This document shows positions 10,090-20,258 of a DNA stretch of 64,000 bases, piece after piece. The stretch covers positions 9,549 to 73,548 of the forward strand of contig JABDFE010000003.1 in NCBI GenBank assembly GCA_013286675.1. The letters run 5' to 3'. Positions within the stretch are counted from its first letter, which is position 1. Each line of letters opens with the position of its first letter. The translations under genes were made by a program, and so were the position numbers. The notes beneath the pieces were generated by a model. That model did no database searches and was not told the origin of the DNA. It saw nothing but the letters and a program-made list of their open reading frames with translations. Source of the stretch: Chlamydiota bacterium. Its GTDB lineage: Bacteria > Chlamydiota > Chlamydiia > Chlamydiales > Rhabdochlamydiaceae.

Positions 10090-11487
10090 ATGGAAGAACT
10101 TTTAGCGGACTACATTGTGATTGGATCGGGCCCTGCTGGGCGGCAAGCGGCTATTCAGGCGGCTAAGCTTGGCAAGACGGTGATCGTTGTCGAAAAGGGT
10201 CCTCATCCAGGAGGAGCTTCGCTCAACCTTGGAACGATTCCCTCAAAATCTTTACGTGAAGCGATCATTGACTTGACAGACTTCCACCAAAGAAGCTTTT
10301 ACGGGAAAGACCACCCAGAAAAAGAAATTTCCATTAATGACTTGAACTACCGCCTAAATATAGTGCTCGATGGACGAAGGCAGATACTGCTTGATCAGTT
10401 TGAAAAAAATAAGATCATACTGCTGTTTGGAGTTGCTAGGTTTGTTGATCCTTATCATATGGAAGTGTTCGATGATAAGGGCAGTATCATATATAAGGTG
10501 CGGGGTGATTACTTTTTAATAGCGTCCGGATCGCGGCCACGTAATCCGCTCCATGTTCCATTTGACAATGAAGTCGTTTTAGACTCAACAAGGTTGCTCA
10601 GTATTGATCATGTGCCGAAAACCTTGCTCGTTTTAGGTGGTGGGATCGTCGGTTCAGAATACGCCAGCTTTTTTGCAGCCCTTGGCACTGAAGTGACAGT
10701 TGTCGATAAAAGAGACCACATGCTCCCACAATTAGATGTTGAGATTGGAACGCATTTGCAAAAAGCACTGACTTCGATCGGACTTAAAATGATTGGACGG
10801 AAGGAATTAGAATCGATCAAGCGGGTGGGGAACCATGCTGAAGTTCATTTTAAAGATGGCACAAAGCTCGAAGCCGAAATGCTTCTTTATGCACTAGGGA
10901 GAGAAGCCAATGTTGAACATCTAAATATTGAAAAAGCGGGAATTGGGCTCGATAGCATGGGATATATTCCGGTCAATGCACTATTCCAAACGATCATTCC
11001 GCATATTTATGCAGCGGGTGATGTCATCGGCGGACCAGCACTTGCATCAACGAGTATGGAACAAGGAAGATTAGCTGCGCGTCATGCGTTCGGTGTGCAG
11101 ACGCATCACTTCCCGACGTTTTATCCGATTGGGATTTACACGATACCAGAAATTTCGTCGTGTGGTTATACTGAAGAAGAGTTGAAAGAACTGGGGTTTC
11201 GCTACGAAATTGGAAGGGCTCACTATTACGAGATTGCACGCAGTCTCATTGCTGGAAACGACCCAGGGCTGTTTAAGATTTTATTCCATGCGGACACTTT
11301 AGAGATTCTTGGCATCCATATTATTGGACGTGCTGCAACCGAATTGATCCACATCGGACAAATTGCAATGAGTTTTAATGCGCGGATCGACTATTTTATT
11401 GATCAGGTCTTCAACTATCCGACTTACGCTGAAGGCTACAGGATTGCCGCGCTCAATGGTTTTAACAAAGTGAAACATAAGAAATAG
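10090..11487 (+). CDS. sthA: soluble pyridine nucleotide transhydrogenase / FAD-dependent dinucleotide oxidoreductase
   Basis: GSGPAGRQAAIQAAKLGKTVIVVEK, GGGIVGSEYASFFAALGTEVTVVD, YAAGDVIGGPALAS. Confidence 0.87.
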   Translation: MEELLADYIVIGSGPAGRQAAIQAAKLGKTVIVVEKGPHPGGASLNLGTIPSKSLREAIIDLTDFHQRSFYGKDHPEKEISINDLNYRLNIVLDGRRQILLDQFEKNKIILLFGVARFVDPYHMEVFDDKGSIIYKVRGDYFLIASGSRPRNPLHVPFDNEVVLDSTRLLSIDHVPKTLLVLGGGIVGSEYASFFAALGTEVTVVDKRDHMLPQLDVEIGTHLQKALTSIGLKMIGRKELESIKRVGNHAEVHFKDGTKLEAEMLLYALGREANVEHLNIEKAGIGLDSMGYIPVNALFQTIIPHIYAAGDVIGGPALASTSMEQGRLAARHAFGVQTHHFPTFYPIGIYTIPEISSCGYTEEELKELGFRYEIGRAHYYEIARSLIAGNDPGLFKILFHADTLEILGIHIIGRAATELIHIGQIAMSFNARIDYFIDQVFNYPTYAEGYRIAALNGFNKVKHKK

Positions 11488-11495
11488 GAAAGTGT

Positions 11496-11915
11496 ATGCC
11501 CATTTATGATATCTTTGCGACGAAAGAACCTGAACCAACAATAGAACCAGAGCAAGAAGTCTTGTCCAGCGGTAAGGACAGATTTTTCTCTTCTCTGACA
11601 GCAAGAGTGCTTTTCTTTTTGCTCTTTATTGGAGATATTTTCTGGGGCATCTATGCCTTGAGTTTGGTCTTGCTCTCAGGAGTTTTAACTCTTGTGACGG
11701 CTGGCAAAGTCGGTGTTGTTGGCCGCATCTATCAAAAAAACTGGATCTCTCTGAAAAGATCGGGCATCTGCGGAGTTGCGCTTTTCATCTCACTCTTTAG
11801 TCCTGCCCTTGGCATCATGATCGCTTGCACTTACTTCATGATGTACGACAAAAAAGGGATCCAAGAAGTGGTGCCAAGATCGCTCCAAGAACAGTTTCAA
11901 GAGTTTTTGAAGTAA
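11496..11915 (+). CDS. hypothetical membrane protein
   Basis: 139 aa ORF with TM segments, 8 bp after sthA. Confidence 0.65.
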   Translation: MPIYDIFATKEPEPTIEPEQEVLSSGKDRFFSSLTARVLFFLLFIGDIFWGIYALSLVLLSGVLTLVTAGKVGVVGRIYQKNWISLKRSGICGVALFISLFSPALGIMIACTYFMMYDKKGIQEVVPRSLQEQFQEFLK

Positions 11916-12377
11916 TTATTTTAATGGTGTCATTGCCTGAGTGGGAGCTTTGACCATTTTGGCACTGACGCTGACTTTGGTCAGAGTATTGGTGATTTTA
12001 GCAGGATAGTTAGGATCGCCGCTCGGTTCAATAGACACAGCAATCGGTGTGAGCCAAAAAACGGTTTTGGAACGGTCTGTTGGAGCAATTTCATAAACCG
12101 ATCCGTCGCTGAACATCAGCTGAGCACCACTCTGTATATTTTGTTGGAGATAAATGATGGAAGCACCAGCCACAGGTGTGGGCTTGAGAACGAATTTATC
12201 GTTGATCCAACTTTCTAATTGTTGTTTTTGAGCATCTGAGAGTATTGCAATGCCTGTTTTCTTTTGCTCATCCATCGACATCACTTCATTCAAGCGCAGA
12301 GTTCCTAAAGCCTTGCTTGAGTAAAGAACGGTGATGGCAAAGACGACAAGGGCGGAAATTGCGCGAATAGGATGCAT
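11916..12377 (-). CDS. hypothetical exported/membrane-anchored protein
   Basis: 153 aa ORF with N-terminal hydrophobic segment. Confidence 0.6.
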   Translation of the reverse strand: MHPIRAISALVVFAITVLYSSKALGTLRLNEVMSMDEQKKTGIAILSDAQKQQLESWINDKFVLKPTPVAGASIIYLQQNIQSGAQLMFSDGSVYEIAPTDRSKTVFWLTPIAVSIEPSGDPNYPAKITNTLTKVSVSAKMVKAPTQAMTPLK

Positions 12378-12428
12378 AATACCTCTATAGCTGCCTTTTA
12401 AAAAGAATATTTGAATATTGCAAGAGGA

Positions 12429-13943
12429 TTATGTGGAGGGCTCGGGGGAAAGTCTGCGTAAGTGATCTCTCAGTCCTCGAAGAGCTTTACATTTGTGGCC
12501 GCGATGGCTGAGGATTTTTTCTGTTTGGCAAAGGTGCTGCCACGCTTTGTTATAATCGAGTCTTTGCAGGGCAAGAATGGAGAGATAATATTCGACAACG
12601 CAGTTGGTCGGATCGATCTGATGGTGCAGCTGCAATGTTTGAAGAGCTTCTTGTTGCCTTCCCAGCTGCAGCCATGTGACAGCAAGCTGTAAAATACCTG
12701 CGCGAAAGCGTGGGAATTTCTTTAAAACTTCTTGGATTTTTTTTTGTTTTTCTAAAATCGACTGCCGTTTTTCATCGACATGCAGATAGATCGCTTTAAG
12801 AGCGTCTGCATCAGCATGTCCTTCTAGATAATCATCGGCGACAGTCTCGGGAGAGACAGCCCAATCAAAGGTAAATTTTTTCATTGGCTCTAATAGAGCT
12901 TTAGCTTCTTTTTTCTTTCCGACAAAAAGATAGTTCAAGCCAAGGAGGAAGCTCACAAGAGGATCTTCTCCAACATAAAGGCGGGCTTTTTCATACAGCT
13001 CAATGGCTTTATTGTAATCATTTTGCCCCCAATAAACCGACGCTTGGTTGAAATACGCCATCCCGATGACTTCTTTCATGTTTCTCTCGATTAACTTACG
13101 GGTGTCGATTCCTAAGTACGTCTCCGAGGGCAGGTCAATGCCTCTTGCCGTAGTTTCGATATTCACGACTTTAACACCTTTGCGATACCGTACATAGATG
13201 TGGCCAGGAGGTGTAATGATCTCTAAAGGGAGTCCCATGCGCTGGGCTAAGCAAAGATAAAGAATAGAAACTCCCAGGCAAACGCCTTCTCTGCTATCCA
13301 TCACAGAAGGTAAAAAAGTATAAAGGTCGATATCTTTCACGTGGAGAGAATGGGGAGGAAATCTAAACTTCATCTCTTGGAAGATAAACCGGTTGATTTC
13401 GCGGATGTAATCTTCTGGTTTTGCACTTTGGGGAAGTCTGGCTAGGATTTGGAGGGCAATCAGATCTAGCCCGGCTTCATATTGCCGGATCTCTTCCACA
13501 TTTTCATTGAACTGTTCAATCAACAGTCCGCGGCTTAAATCGACCTCATGCGGCTGCAATAAAAGCAGCTGCTCTTTCGTCCAGATTTGATGCCCTTTGA
13601 TGAACCGATTGGCAAGGCGGCTCCCGAGCTCTTCGATGACGCTCAGTTGCTGCGGGATGAGTTTTGCCGGTTTTTCATATTTTTGTCTTGTGATCATCGA
13701 GATCACCGCTTGGATATCAAAAACAGGAAGAGTGACCTCAGCAGTATTGACTTTTCCTCCGGACAATAGATGCCATGCTTGGGAGAGGGCTTTTTTCCCT
13801 TCTTCAGTTTTGGGATAGAGTTCATAGAAGGCAAGATGTTCAGAAACAGACAGCGGATCTAAGCTGCTCAGACGAGATTTTAGAAAAAGATCTTCGCCAT
13901 GGAGTAGACAAGGTAATAGGAGCAGTAGAATCCATCGTTTCAT
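12429..13943 (-). CDS. transglutaminase-like (SirB1-type) TPR protein, signal peptide
   Basis: Signal peptide MKRWILLLLLPCLLHG; SREGVCLGVSILYLCLAQRMGLPLEIITPPGHIYVRY; C-terminal TPR-like repeats. Confidence 0.75.
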   Translation of the reverse strand: MKRWILLLLLPCLLHGEDLFLKSRLSSLDPLSVSEHLAFYELYPKTEEGKKALSQAWHLLSGGKVNTAEVTLPVFDIQAVISMITRQKYEKPAKLIPQQLSVIEELGSRLANRFIKGHQIWTKEQLLLLQPHEVDLSRGLLIEQFNENVEEIRQYEAGLDLIALQILARLPQSAKPEDYIREINRFIFQEMKFRFPPHSLHVKDIDLYTFLPSVMDSREGVCLGVSILYLCLAQRMGLPLEIITPPGHIYVRYRKGVKVVNIETTARGIDLPSETYLGIDTRKLIERNMKEVIGMAYFNQASVYWGQNDYNKAIELYEKARLYVGEDPLVSFLLGLNYLFVGKKKEAKALLEPMKKFTFDWAVSPETVADDYLEGHADADALKAIYLHVDEKRQSILEKQKKIQEVLKKFPRFRAGILQLAVTWLQLGRQQEALQTLQLHHQIDPTNCVVEYYLSILALQRLDYNKAWQHLCQTEKILSHRGHKCKALRGLRDHLRRLSPEPST

Positions 13944-13957
13944 AACAAGTGATCATA

Positions 13958-15402
13958 TTAGAAAAGCTCGTCAATGACAAGCTGGTTGTCAACTGCGCTA
14001 AGATAGGCAGGGTTTAAGCTTGCTCCATAAGGGGTAATCAATGTGGTAAAAAGTGATTTTTTCGTACGGGTTGTTGTGCGAAAGGCTTCCTTTTTACTGA
14101 GTAATTCTAGGGCATACGATTTAGAAACTTGGTAAGGGGAATTGCAGAATTTAATTTCACAAAGATTGATACATTGATCGGCTCTGTCAATAACAAGATC
14201 AATTTCGCTCTGTTTTTTTCCTTGAATTAAGGACTTCCAATAACCAGCGCTTGAACTGACACCACCAATTTTTAAAGCGTCTTTAATTTTTCGTATATGC
14301 TTTAGGCAGAGACTTTCAAATGCCAGCCCTGCCCAACTCAGCCATTTGGATGAACCTGACTGCTTCATCCAATAATCGTGATCATCGCCGCGTAAAATGC
14401 TACTCTTTATGGGGTCGATCCAATGGAGATAAAAAAGGCTATACTCATCGGACAAGAGATACTTTGCTAATCGATTTTTCTTGCCGGTCTCATTAATAAC
14501 GGTGATAAAGTCCGACTCTTCCAGCTCTCGTAGAATTTTGGAAAAATAGCCGCCTTTTGGTAATTGAGTTGAATTAAAAAGCTCATTCCTTTCCATTCCC
14601 TGTCTCTTATTTCCCAAGGCTTTGATAATCTCAATATGGCGCTCAGGATGTTTAAAAAGAGAATGGAATAGTTTATGAAACTCGCCGATCAATGGAGATT
14701 GTGGAGTAAAGCATAGAGATTGTATGCACTGCGCTGAAGAAGATGCAGGTTCTATAAAGGATAGGTATTTAGGCACACCCCCTGTAACCATGTAAATTTC
14801 GCAGATTTGTTTCCGTGTTAACACGATCCCTTTCGACTGAAGAAATTGTTCTGTTTCGGATAAAGAAAATGGTTTTAGCCTTAAATGTGCACTTAGTCTT
14901 CCATAGAGTCCGCCCTTATTATTCAAGATTTCATGGATCATCCAAGAGGCAGAAGAACCGCTAACGATGAGAAGAACCTGAGGCATCTGAGAGAAATGTC
15001 TATTCCAATAATAGTCCAACGCAGATAGAAATTTAGACCTAGGCGCAGCCAGCCAAGGGACTTCATCAAAAAACAACACAATTTTTTGATCATCTTTAAA
15101 TTCGTTGACAGCATCTTTAAGTCGAAGGAATGCCTTTTCCCAGGTTTTAGGCGGCTTGAGCTTTTCTTCTTTTTTAAATAACCCGCAAAATTCACGGTGA
15201 AAGCGGAGGAGCTGCTCTTTTGTTGTTGCTGTCGCTGAACCCGTGATTGCAAAAAAGATGCCTTTATTTCGAAAAAATTCTGTTACAAGATAAGTTTTTC
15301 CAACGCGTCTTCTCCCATAAATAGCAAGGAACTCAGCTTGCTTTGAGTTGTAAAGTTTTTTTAGTAATTCGATCTCTTTTTCTCTGGCAACAATACGGCT
15401 CA
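13958..15402 (-). CDS. AAA+ ATPase (archaeal ATPase/DUF234 type) with C-terminal PD-(D/E)xK nuclease-like motif
   Basis: Walker A YGRRRVGKTYLV, Walker B IVLFFDEVPWL, C-terminal SEIDLVIDRADQCINLCEIKF; SD aagaggt before ATG at 15402 (ORF track start 15454). Confidence 0.85.
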
Positions 15403-15434
15403 TAAATACCTCTTGCCTTAATGATAAAACAAGA

Positions 15435-15587
15435 TAGGGCGTTATTTCAAGCAAAATCGCGCCCTAAGTGCCAAAAAATAAGAGTTAGGGCGCTTTTTGA
15501 CGTTAAATTGCGCCATAACTCATAAAAATAGATAGATAGGGCGTTTTTTGACATCAAATTGCGCCCTAATTGCCCAAAAATGGTAAG
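15435..15587. repeat. Three tandem 51-bp units each with ~33-bp imperfect palindrome (TAGGGCG...CGCCCTAA)
   Basis: TAGGGCG begins at 15435, 15486, 15537; each unit ends CGCCmTAA. Confidence 0.88.
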
Positions 15588-15621
15588 TTGGGGGGATTTA
15601 AACCAAAAACAGTCCCGCTGA

Positions 15622-17175
15622 TTATTTCAAAATGGCCTTGATGGCTTTTTTGAGAGCTTCATGACGGGTGATTTCTTCGAGAGGCACATGGAGCCTATAG
15701 GTCCAGTTCGTGGGAAGAATCTTACCGGGGACGTTGATGCGCTCATCGTCAGGATGAGAAGAGACAAGCTCTGGAAAGAGCGCGAGATATTCCGGCAGAA
15801 GGTTGATATGGAAAAGAGACGGTGTATGGTGGGCATCGCGGAGGATTTGTAGCCGATGGTCATAGGAAAGATCAGGAGAAAAGGTCCATCCTTTAAAAGC
15901 GCAAAACTCTTTCGCATCTTCAATGGGATCTAGCCACCAGAGCTGCAATGTTTCTGAATCGTGGGTTGAAACGGTGGTCATGGAGAGGACAGGATACTCA
16001 TTGAAGGGAATAAACCTTCCGCCTTGGTCGTATTTTCTTTCCCAGCGGATCACTTTAGTTCCGCAGATGCCAAGTTCAGCCAGTGTTGTTCTGACAGAAG
16101 GAGGCACCTCTCCTAAATCTTCTGCAATCGGAAGCATTTGAGAAGCTTTGAGCATCATGAGAAGGATCTCTTTTCCTTGAGGAACCCAAAGGGAGGGATT
16201 CTCAGGGAGGAATTTTCCTTCTTTTGGGGAATGATTGAGGGGAATGGCCCAGATGCGGAAAAATCCGACGACATGATCGATGCGATAAAGATCGTAATAG
16301 TTAGAAGCGGCTTTGAGTCTGTCTTTCCACCAGAAGAAGTCTTCGTTTTTCAAGTCTTCCCAATTGTACAAAGGAAATCCCCAGTACTGTCCGTCCCACT
16401 TAAAGGCATCGGGAGGCGCTCCTGCTGAGAGTGTAAAATTAAACCGGTCGGGTTTAAACCAAGCATCGGCACTATCAGGACTAATGAGAATCGGGATGTC
16501 TCCCTTAAGAAGGATGCCTTTGGAATGGGCATACTCTTTGACCTGGATCATTTGCAAATGACAGAGGAATTGGAGAAGAAGATAAAAGACCACTTCCTGC
16601 GAGTGTTCTGCTTCGAGTTTTTTAAAATCAGGGGTTTTGAGCTCTTGCGGCCAGCTCATCCATGGGGTGTGTTGAAGTTTATCCTTGAGGACTTTGAAAA
16701 GCGCATACGGAACAAGCCACTGGTTTTGATCTAAGAAGGCTTGGAATTCTTTACTTTTAATGATGTCTGATCCTGCTTCATTGATATAAGTGTGGAGAAA
16801 ATTCAACTTCAGGGAGAGGACTTCTAAATACGAGACACGGGGCATGATGTTGAGATGAGAAGCGTCTGGAGGAGTCGGATTGCCAGGGAGGCTAGGCAGA
16901 TGCTGCAGAGAGAGATAGATCGGATGAAGCGCGCAGGAAGAAAGGGCGCTGTAGGGAGAAGGATCTGTTCCTGAATCGTTGAGCGGTAGAAGCTGGATCA
17001 CTTCAAAGCCGACTTCATGGCACCAGTCAATGAGAGGAATAAGATCGGCAAATTCTCCAATCCCAGAGCTTTGAGCTGTTTTGAGACTTGCAAGGGGAAT
17101 ATTGATCCCATGCCGGGACTTGACCCCAATCTTATTCCACTGAGAGGCAGAGGGTAGATTTTTAAAGTCGATCAT
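15622..17175 (-). CDS. malQ: 4-alpha-glucanotransferase
   Basis: GIGEFADLIPLIDWCHEVGFEVIQLLPLNDSGTDPSPYSALSS; IDHVVGFFRIW; AEDLGEVPP. Confidence 0.93.
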   Translation of the reverse strand: MIDFKNLPSASQWNKIGVKSRHGINIPLASLKTAQSSGIGEFADLIPLIDWCHEVGFEVIQLLPLNDSGTDPSPYSALSSCALHPIYLSLQHLPSLPGNPTPPDASHLNIMPRVSYLEVLSLKLNFLHTYINEAGSDIIKSKEFQAFLDQNQWLVPYALFKVLKDKLQHTPWMSWPQELKTPDFKKLEAEHSQEVVFYLLLQFLCHLQMIQVKEYAHSKGILLKGDIPILISPDSADAWFKPDRFNFTLSAGAPPDAFKWDGQYWGFPLYNWEDLKNEDFFWWKDRLKAASNYYDLYRIDHVVGFFRIWAIPLNHSPKEGKFLPENPSLWVPQGKEILLMMLKASQMLPIAEDLGEVPPSVRTTLAELGICGTKVIRWERKYDQGGRFIPFNEYPVLSMTTVSTHDSETLQLWWLDPIEDAKEFCAFKGWTFSPDLSYDHRLQILRDAHHTPSLFHINLLPEYLALFPELVSSHPDDERINVPGKILPTNWTYRLHVPLEEITRHEALKKAIKAILK

Positions 17176-17630
17176 TATTTCCTTTGGATGTCAAAAATAG
17201 AAGGGCCTGTTTTATGCAAAGTATGGCCGCGCTCGGGCAGCTGTCCTGTTTGGAGAGCGGTCTTCCAAGAGAAGGCTTTTTCAAAGAATTTCTCAAGAAA
17301 GTCAGCCATCTTATCGCCATCGAGACCTTGAAAATAGACATACGAGTAAAGAGCTAGCTGATTGTTTCTTTCGCTGTAGCTAAATGTTCCAACACGGGGA
17401 AAGAGATTGTTTTCTTTGAGGGTTTCAGTCAGGATATTTTCCCGGAACTTCCCTGCAGGAATCTCGGAGACAAAAGCTGCCACTAGGATCCGGTCTTTAT
17501 CTTCCTTGAGCTGGACATGGAGCTCGCCATTGACACTGAGGCAGCAAGCTCGGTGATGATCCGGATGAAGCGGCACTTGAATCAGAGCTCCAAGGTCGGC
17601 AAGTAATAGTGCGAAGTGGTCCATACTCAT
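17175..17630 (-). CDS. scc1: type III secretion chaperone, CesT/SycE type (Scc1-like)
   Basis: ~150 aa acidic protein between malQ and copN, position and size match chlamydial Scc1/SycE. Confidence 0.75.
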   Translation of the reverse strand: MSMDHFALLLADLGALIQVPLHPDHHRACCLSVNGELHVQLKEDKDRILVAAFVSEIPAGKFRENILTETLKENNLFPRVGTFSYSERNNQLALYSYVYFQGLDGDKMADFLEKFFEKAFSWKTALQTGQLPERGHTLHKTGPSIFDIQRK

Positions 17631-18808
17631 TTCTTTTTCTTCTTCTTTTTATCTTCTTCCTCTTCGAGCTCTTCTTCAAGCTCTTCCAGAGTTTCTATAA
17701 AGCACATTAGCATTTCTTGGCGGTGCCGCTCATCGCGGAAGAGGCGAGGAGCAACCCCGCGCATTGCATCTCGAAATTGCAGATAGATAATCAGCTGTGC
17801 GAGCTCTTCGTCGGCAATGCCCAGTTGTTGAGAAAGGAGGAGAGCTTTATCGACAGAAGGATATCTTTCCTGAATAAACCGCATGAAGATACGGGCCAGT
17901 GTCTCAAAATTGATGCGGGGCGGGAGCAGGAGCCCTTGCCTGTCAAATGAGCTAGCAACCAGCCGCATCCGAGAAAAAAAGTATTTGTAGACTCCTAAAA
18001 TAGCTTGCATATTGCGGGTTTCTGCTAGGTATTGTTGGAGCTGAGCGCGAGGAATCGAGGGCCCCTTCGCTTTGATATCCGCTCCGATGGAGTGGAGAAC
18101 AAAATCGATCGCGACTTTCATTTTCTCAAACGGATATTTATTGGAAAGCTCTTGGTAGAGCGTATTGGCATCTCGCTGGGTCCCGGTGATATCGCGGTAA
18201 AGATCTCTTAGAGCTGTCGGAGATCCCAACCCTTGAGTCGAAAAATTACGGGCCTGAGCGCCGATATTGCGGCCTGACTTGATCTCTCTTTCATACAATC
18301 GGTTGAGTTCAGCTTTCGCTTGCTCTAGAGTGGTTTTCATCCCGGGATCAGAAGTCTCTATGAGAAAGTCCAAAGCTTCATCGACAAGGGCTAAATCGGT
18401 ATAAGCTTCTCTAAGCTTGCGGATGATATCTTCAACAGAATCTTGGGCAGTGATCCTTACCCGGAGCGCAAGCAACGTGCGGGCTTGGAGTTCAGGGTTT
18501 CTGCGTTGGTAGCTCTCAGAGACCGATTGGAGTTCTTCGACGGCATTGACTTCTTGCTCTTCATCGATCTTTTCTTGTTTGGACTCTTCGGAACGGGTTT
18601 TTTCTCGGGTTCTTTTTTCTAAATTCTGAAAATTTCTAGCCAGCGCTAGAGGATTCCACGCATTGAGGTCGCCCCACTCTTCAAAACCCTCACGCGCCGC
18701 TTCTTGGGCAATCGCATATTGGCTCATCCGGGCAGCCGCTTGCTGCTGGGCAGTTTTCTGTTGCTGCGTGCGTTGAACGCCTTGGCTGACAATGTGGTCT
18801 TCTGACAT
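17627..18808 (-). CDS. copN: type III secretion gatekeeper CopN/SctW (LcrE/YopN family)
   Basis: Synteny with scc1; ~390 aa helical protein with SESYQRRNPELQARTLLALRVRI...; C-terminal EEEEDKKKKKKK tail. Confidence 0.8.
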   Translation of the reverse strand: MSEDHIVSQGVQRTQQQKTAQQQAAARMSQYAIAQEAAREGFEEWGDLNAWNPLALARNFQNLEKRTREKTRSEESKQEKIDEEQEVNAVEELQSVSESYQRRNPELQARTLLALRVRITAQDSVEDIIRKLREAYTDLALVDEALDFLIETSDPGMKTTLEQAKAELNRLYEREIKSGRNIGAQARNFSTQGLGSPTALRDLYRDITGTQRDANTLYQELSNKYPFEKMKVAIDFVLHSIGADIKAKGPSIPRAQLQQYLAETRNMQAILGVYKYFFSRMRLVASSFDRQGLLLPPRINFETLARIFMRFIQERYPSVDKALLLSQQLGIADEELAQLIIYLQFRDAMRGVAPRLFRDERHRQEMLMCFIETLEELEEELEEEEDKKKKKKK

Positions 18809-18924
18809 GAGCCCTCTTTAATCTTATGAAAACCACAAAGAGACTCTTTTTGTCTATGAGTAAAGAACTAGATTGTTTGATTCATTATTTTTCTTTACAA
18901 TCCATGATCATTAAGGAGATTTTC

Positions 18925-19560
18925 ATGATCAAAATGCTGAAACGGTTTTCTCTGTTGTTTGTGTTTATTTTTTCGATTGTCTCTGCAGAAGAAGATCAAT
19001 ATCGGCTATACGTGACGATGGTCGATCCTGAGTTTCATGGCTTTGCTTTATCGAACAACATGATTTGCGAAATTCCCAAGAGACATTGGGAAAAAGAAAC
19101 GCTTCCTCAAGTGGGGACTGAGGTTTATTTCTACAGTGATATCCGACTGATGACCAACTCGGAGGATGAGTATGATGAATTCGCGATGGGGTATTCCCAA
19201 GACCCATCAAAGAAGTTGTTCAATGTTCGGATTACTCCAGAATCCAAACATTACGGTTTATCCTTCGTCACATCCGCATGTGTCATCACTGCACCTGCTG
19301 GTTGGGTTTTTTCAGAACAGTACCAAGATGTCATTCAATTGTCAGATGGATCTCAATGGATGAAAGTAGATAATGGCAAAACGGTCTTTGGTCCAGAGTC
19401 TCGTCTCTTGGTTAGCAAGCAAAAAGATGGCGGCTTTGCGATCATCGATCTCGATGTCATCACTCACGGCTGCAAATGCAGAGCGGAGAGGCGTGGGAAA
19501 GCATTAACCTGGCACCAGTATGAACGTGTTAAGCCTTATGTTCCGGAAACAACTAACTAA
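18925..19560 (+). CDS. hypothetical secreted protein (paralogue of next gene)
   Basis: SD aaggag then MIKMLKRFSLLFVFIFSIVSA signal peptide; shared VTMVDPEFHGFALSNNMICEIPKRHW pattern with downstream gene. Confidence 0.65.
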   Translation: MIKMLKRFSLLFVFIFSIVSAEEDQYRLYVTMVDPEFHGFALSNNMICEIPKRHWEKETLPQVGTEVYFYSDIRLMTNSEDEYDEFAMGYSQDPSKKLFNVRITPESKHYGLSFVTSACVITAPAGWVFSEQYQDVIQLSDGSQWMKVDNGKTVFGPESRLLVSKQKDGGFAIIDLDVITHGCKCRAERRGKALTWHQYERVKPYVPETTN

Positions 19561-19574
19561 ACAAGGAGTCTCAG

Positions 19575-20258
19575 ATGTCTAAAATCCTGAAGCTGTTTTC
19601 TCTGGTGTTTGTGCTAATCTTTTCAATTGTCTCCGCTGATCCTGAGACAGGTGAAGACAAATTTCGATCAGTGATCTTTGAAAAATACATGTTAACCGTT
19701 ACGGAAGTTGATCCAGAGCTTCATTGCTTTAGGCTGCCAAATAGGTTGGTCTGCAATATTCCAATAAAAGATTGGAAGACAGCAATACTTCCTGAAGTTG
19801 GAGATAGAGTGTGTCTTATCCCTATTGGAAGGCTTCATAGCCATCGATCTACTCATATTGAACAGGGAGAACTTAGGGCTGACATTAAAGGCCCTGATGG
19901 GCTCTCGAAGGGGGAAGTCACTGTTTGGATCTCAGACGAATCCGAATATCAATTATACTTTGTTGGTGTTGAGTTAGTCTGCACTCAACCTAATTCAGGC
20001 TGGGTGTTTCCCAACAGTGTCTACGAAGAAATTATTCTTTTATCAGATGGATCTAGATGGACTAGGAAAAGAGAGCAAGAAAGTGTTTTCACCAGAGGAG
20101 ATCGTATCATTGTCAGTCATCTTAAAGAAAATGAATACCTTCTGATTGATTTAGACAACAATTTTAGCTTTAAAGAGATCAGGGCCGGAAAAAATTTAGT
20201 CGTACTTTCAAATGAAGCGGTAGAGCCCTTCAATAAATTGAAGATTACCAAAGGGTAA
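19575..20258 (+). CDS. hypothetical secreted protein (paralogue of previous gene)
   Basis: Signal peptide MSKILKLFSLVFVLIFSIVSA; VTEVDPELHCFRLPNRLVCNIPIKDW aligns to previous ORF. Confidence 0.65.
   Translation: MSKILKLFSLVFVLIFSIVSADPETGEDKFRSVIFEKYMLTVTEVDPELHCFRLPNRLVCNIPIKDWKTAILPEVGDRVCLIPIGRLHSHRSTHIEQGELRADIKGPDGLSKGEVTVWISDESEYQLYFVGVELVCTQPNSGWVFPNSVYEEIILLSDGSRWTRKREQESVFTRGDRIIVSHLKENEYLLIDLDNNFSFKEIRAGKNLVVLSNEAVEPFNKLKITKG

Noticed and set aside
15404-15430. Possible family A fragment (ccttaatgataaaa) upstream of the first ATPase
   Set aside because: Too short to distinguish from chance; no matching arm.
15435-15587. CRISPR array
   Set aside because: Only three copies, repeat core itself palindromic, spacers ~18 bp, no cas genes in the window.
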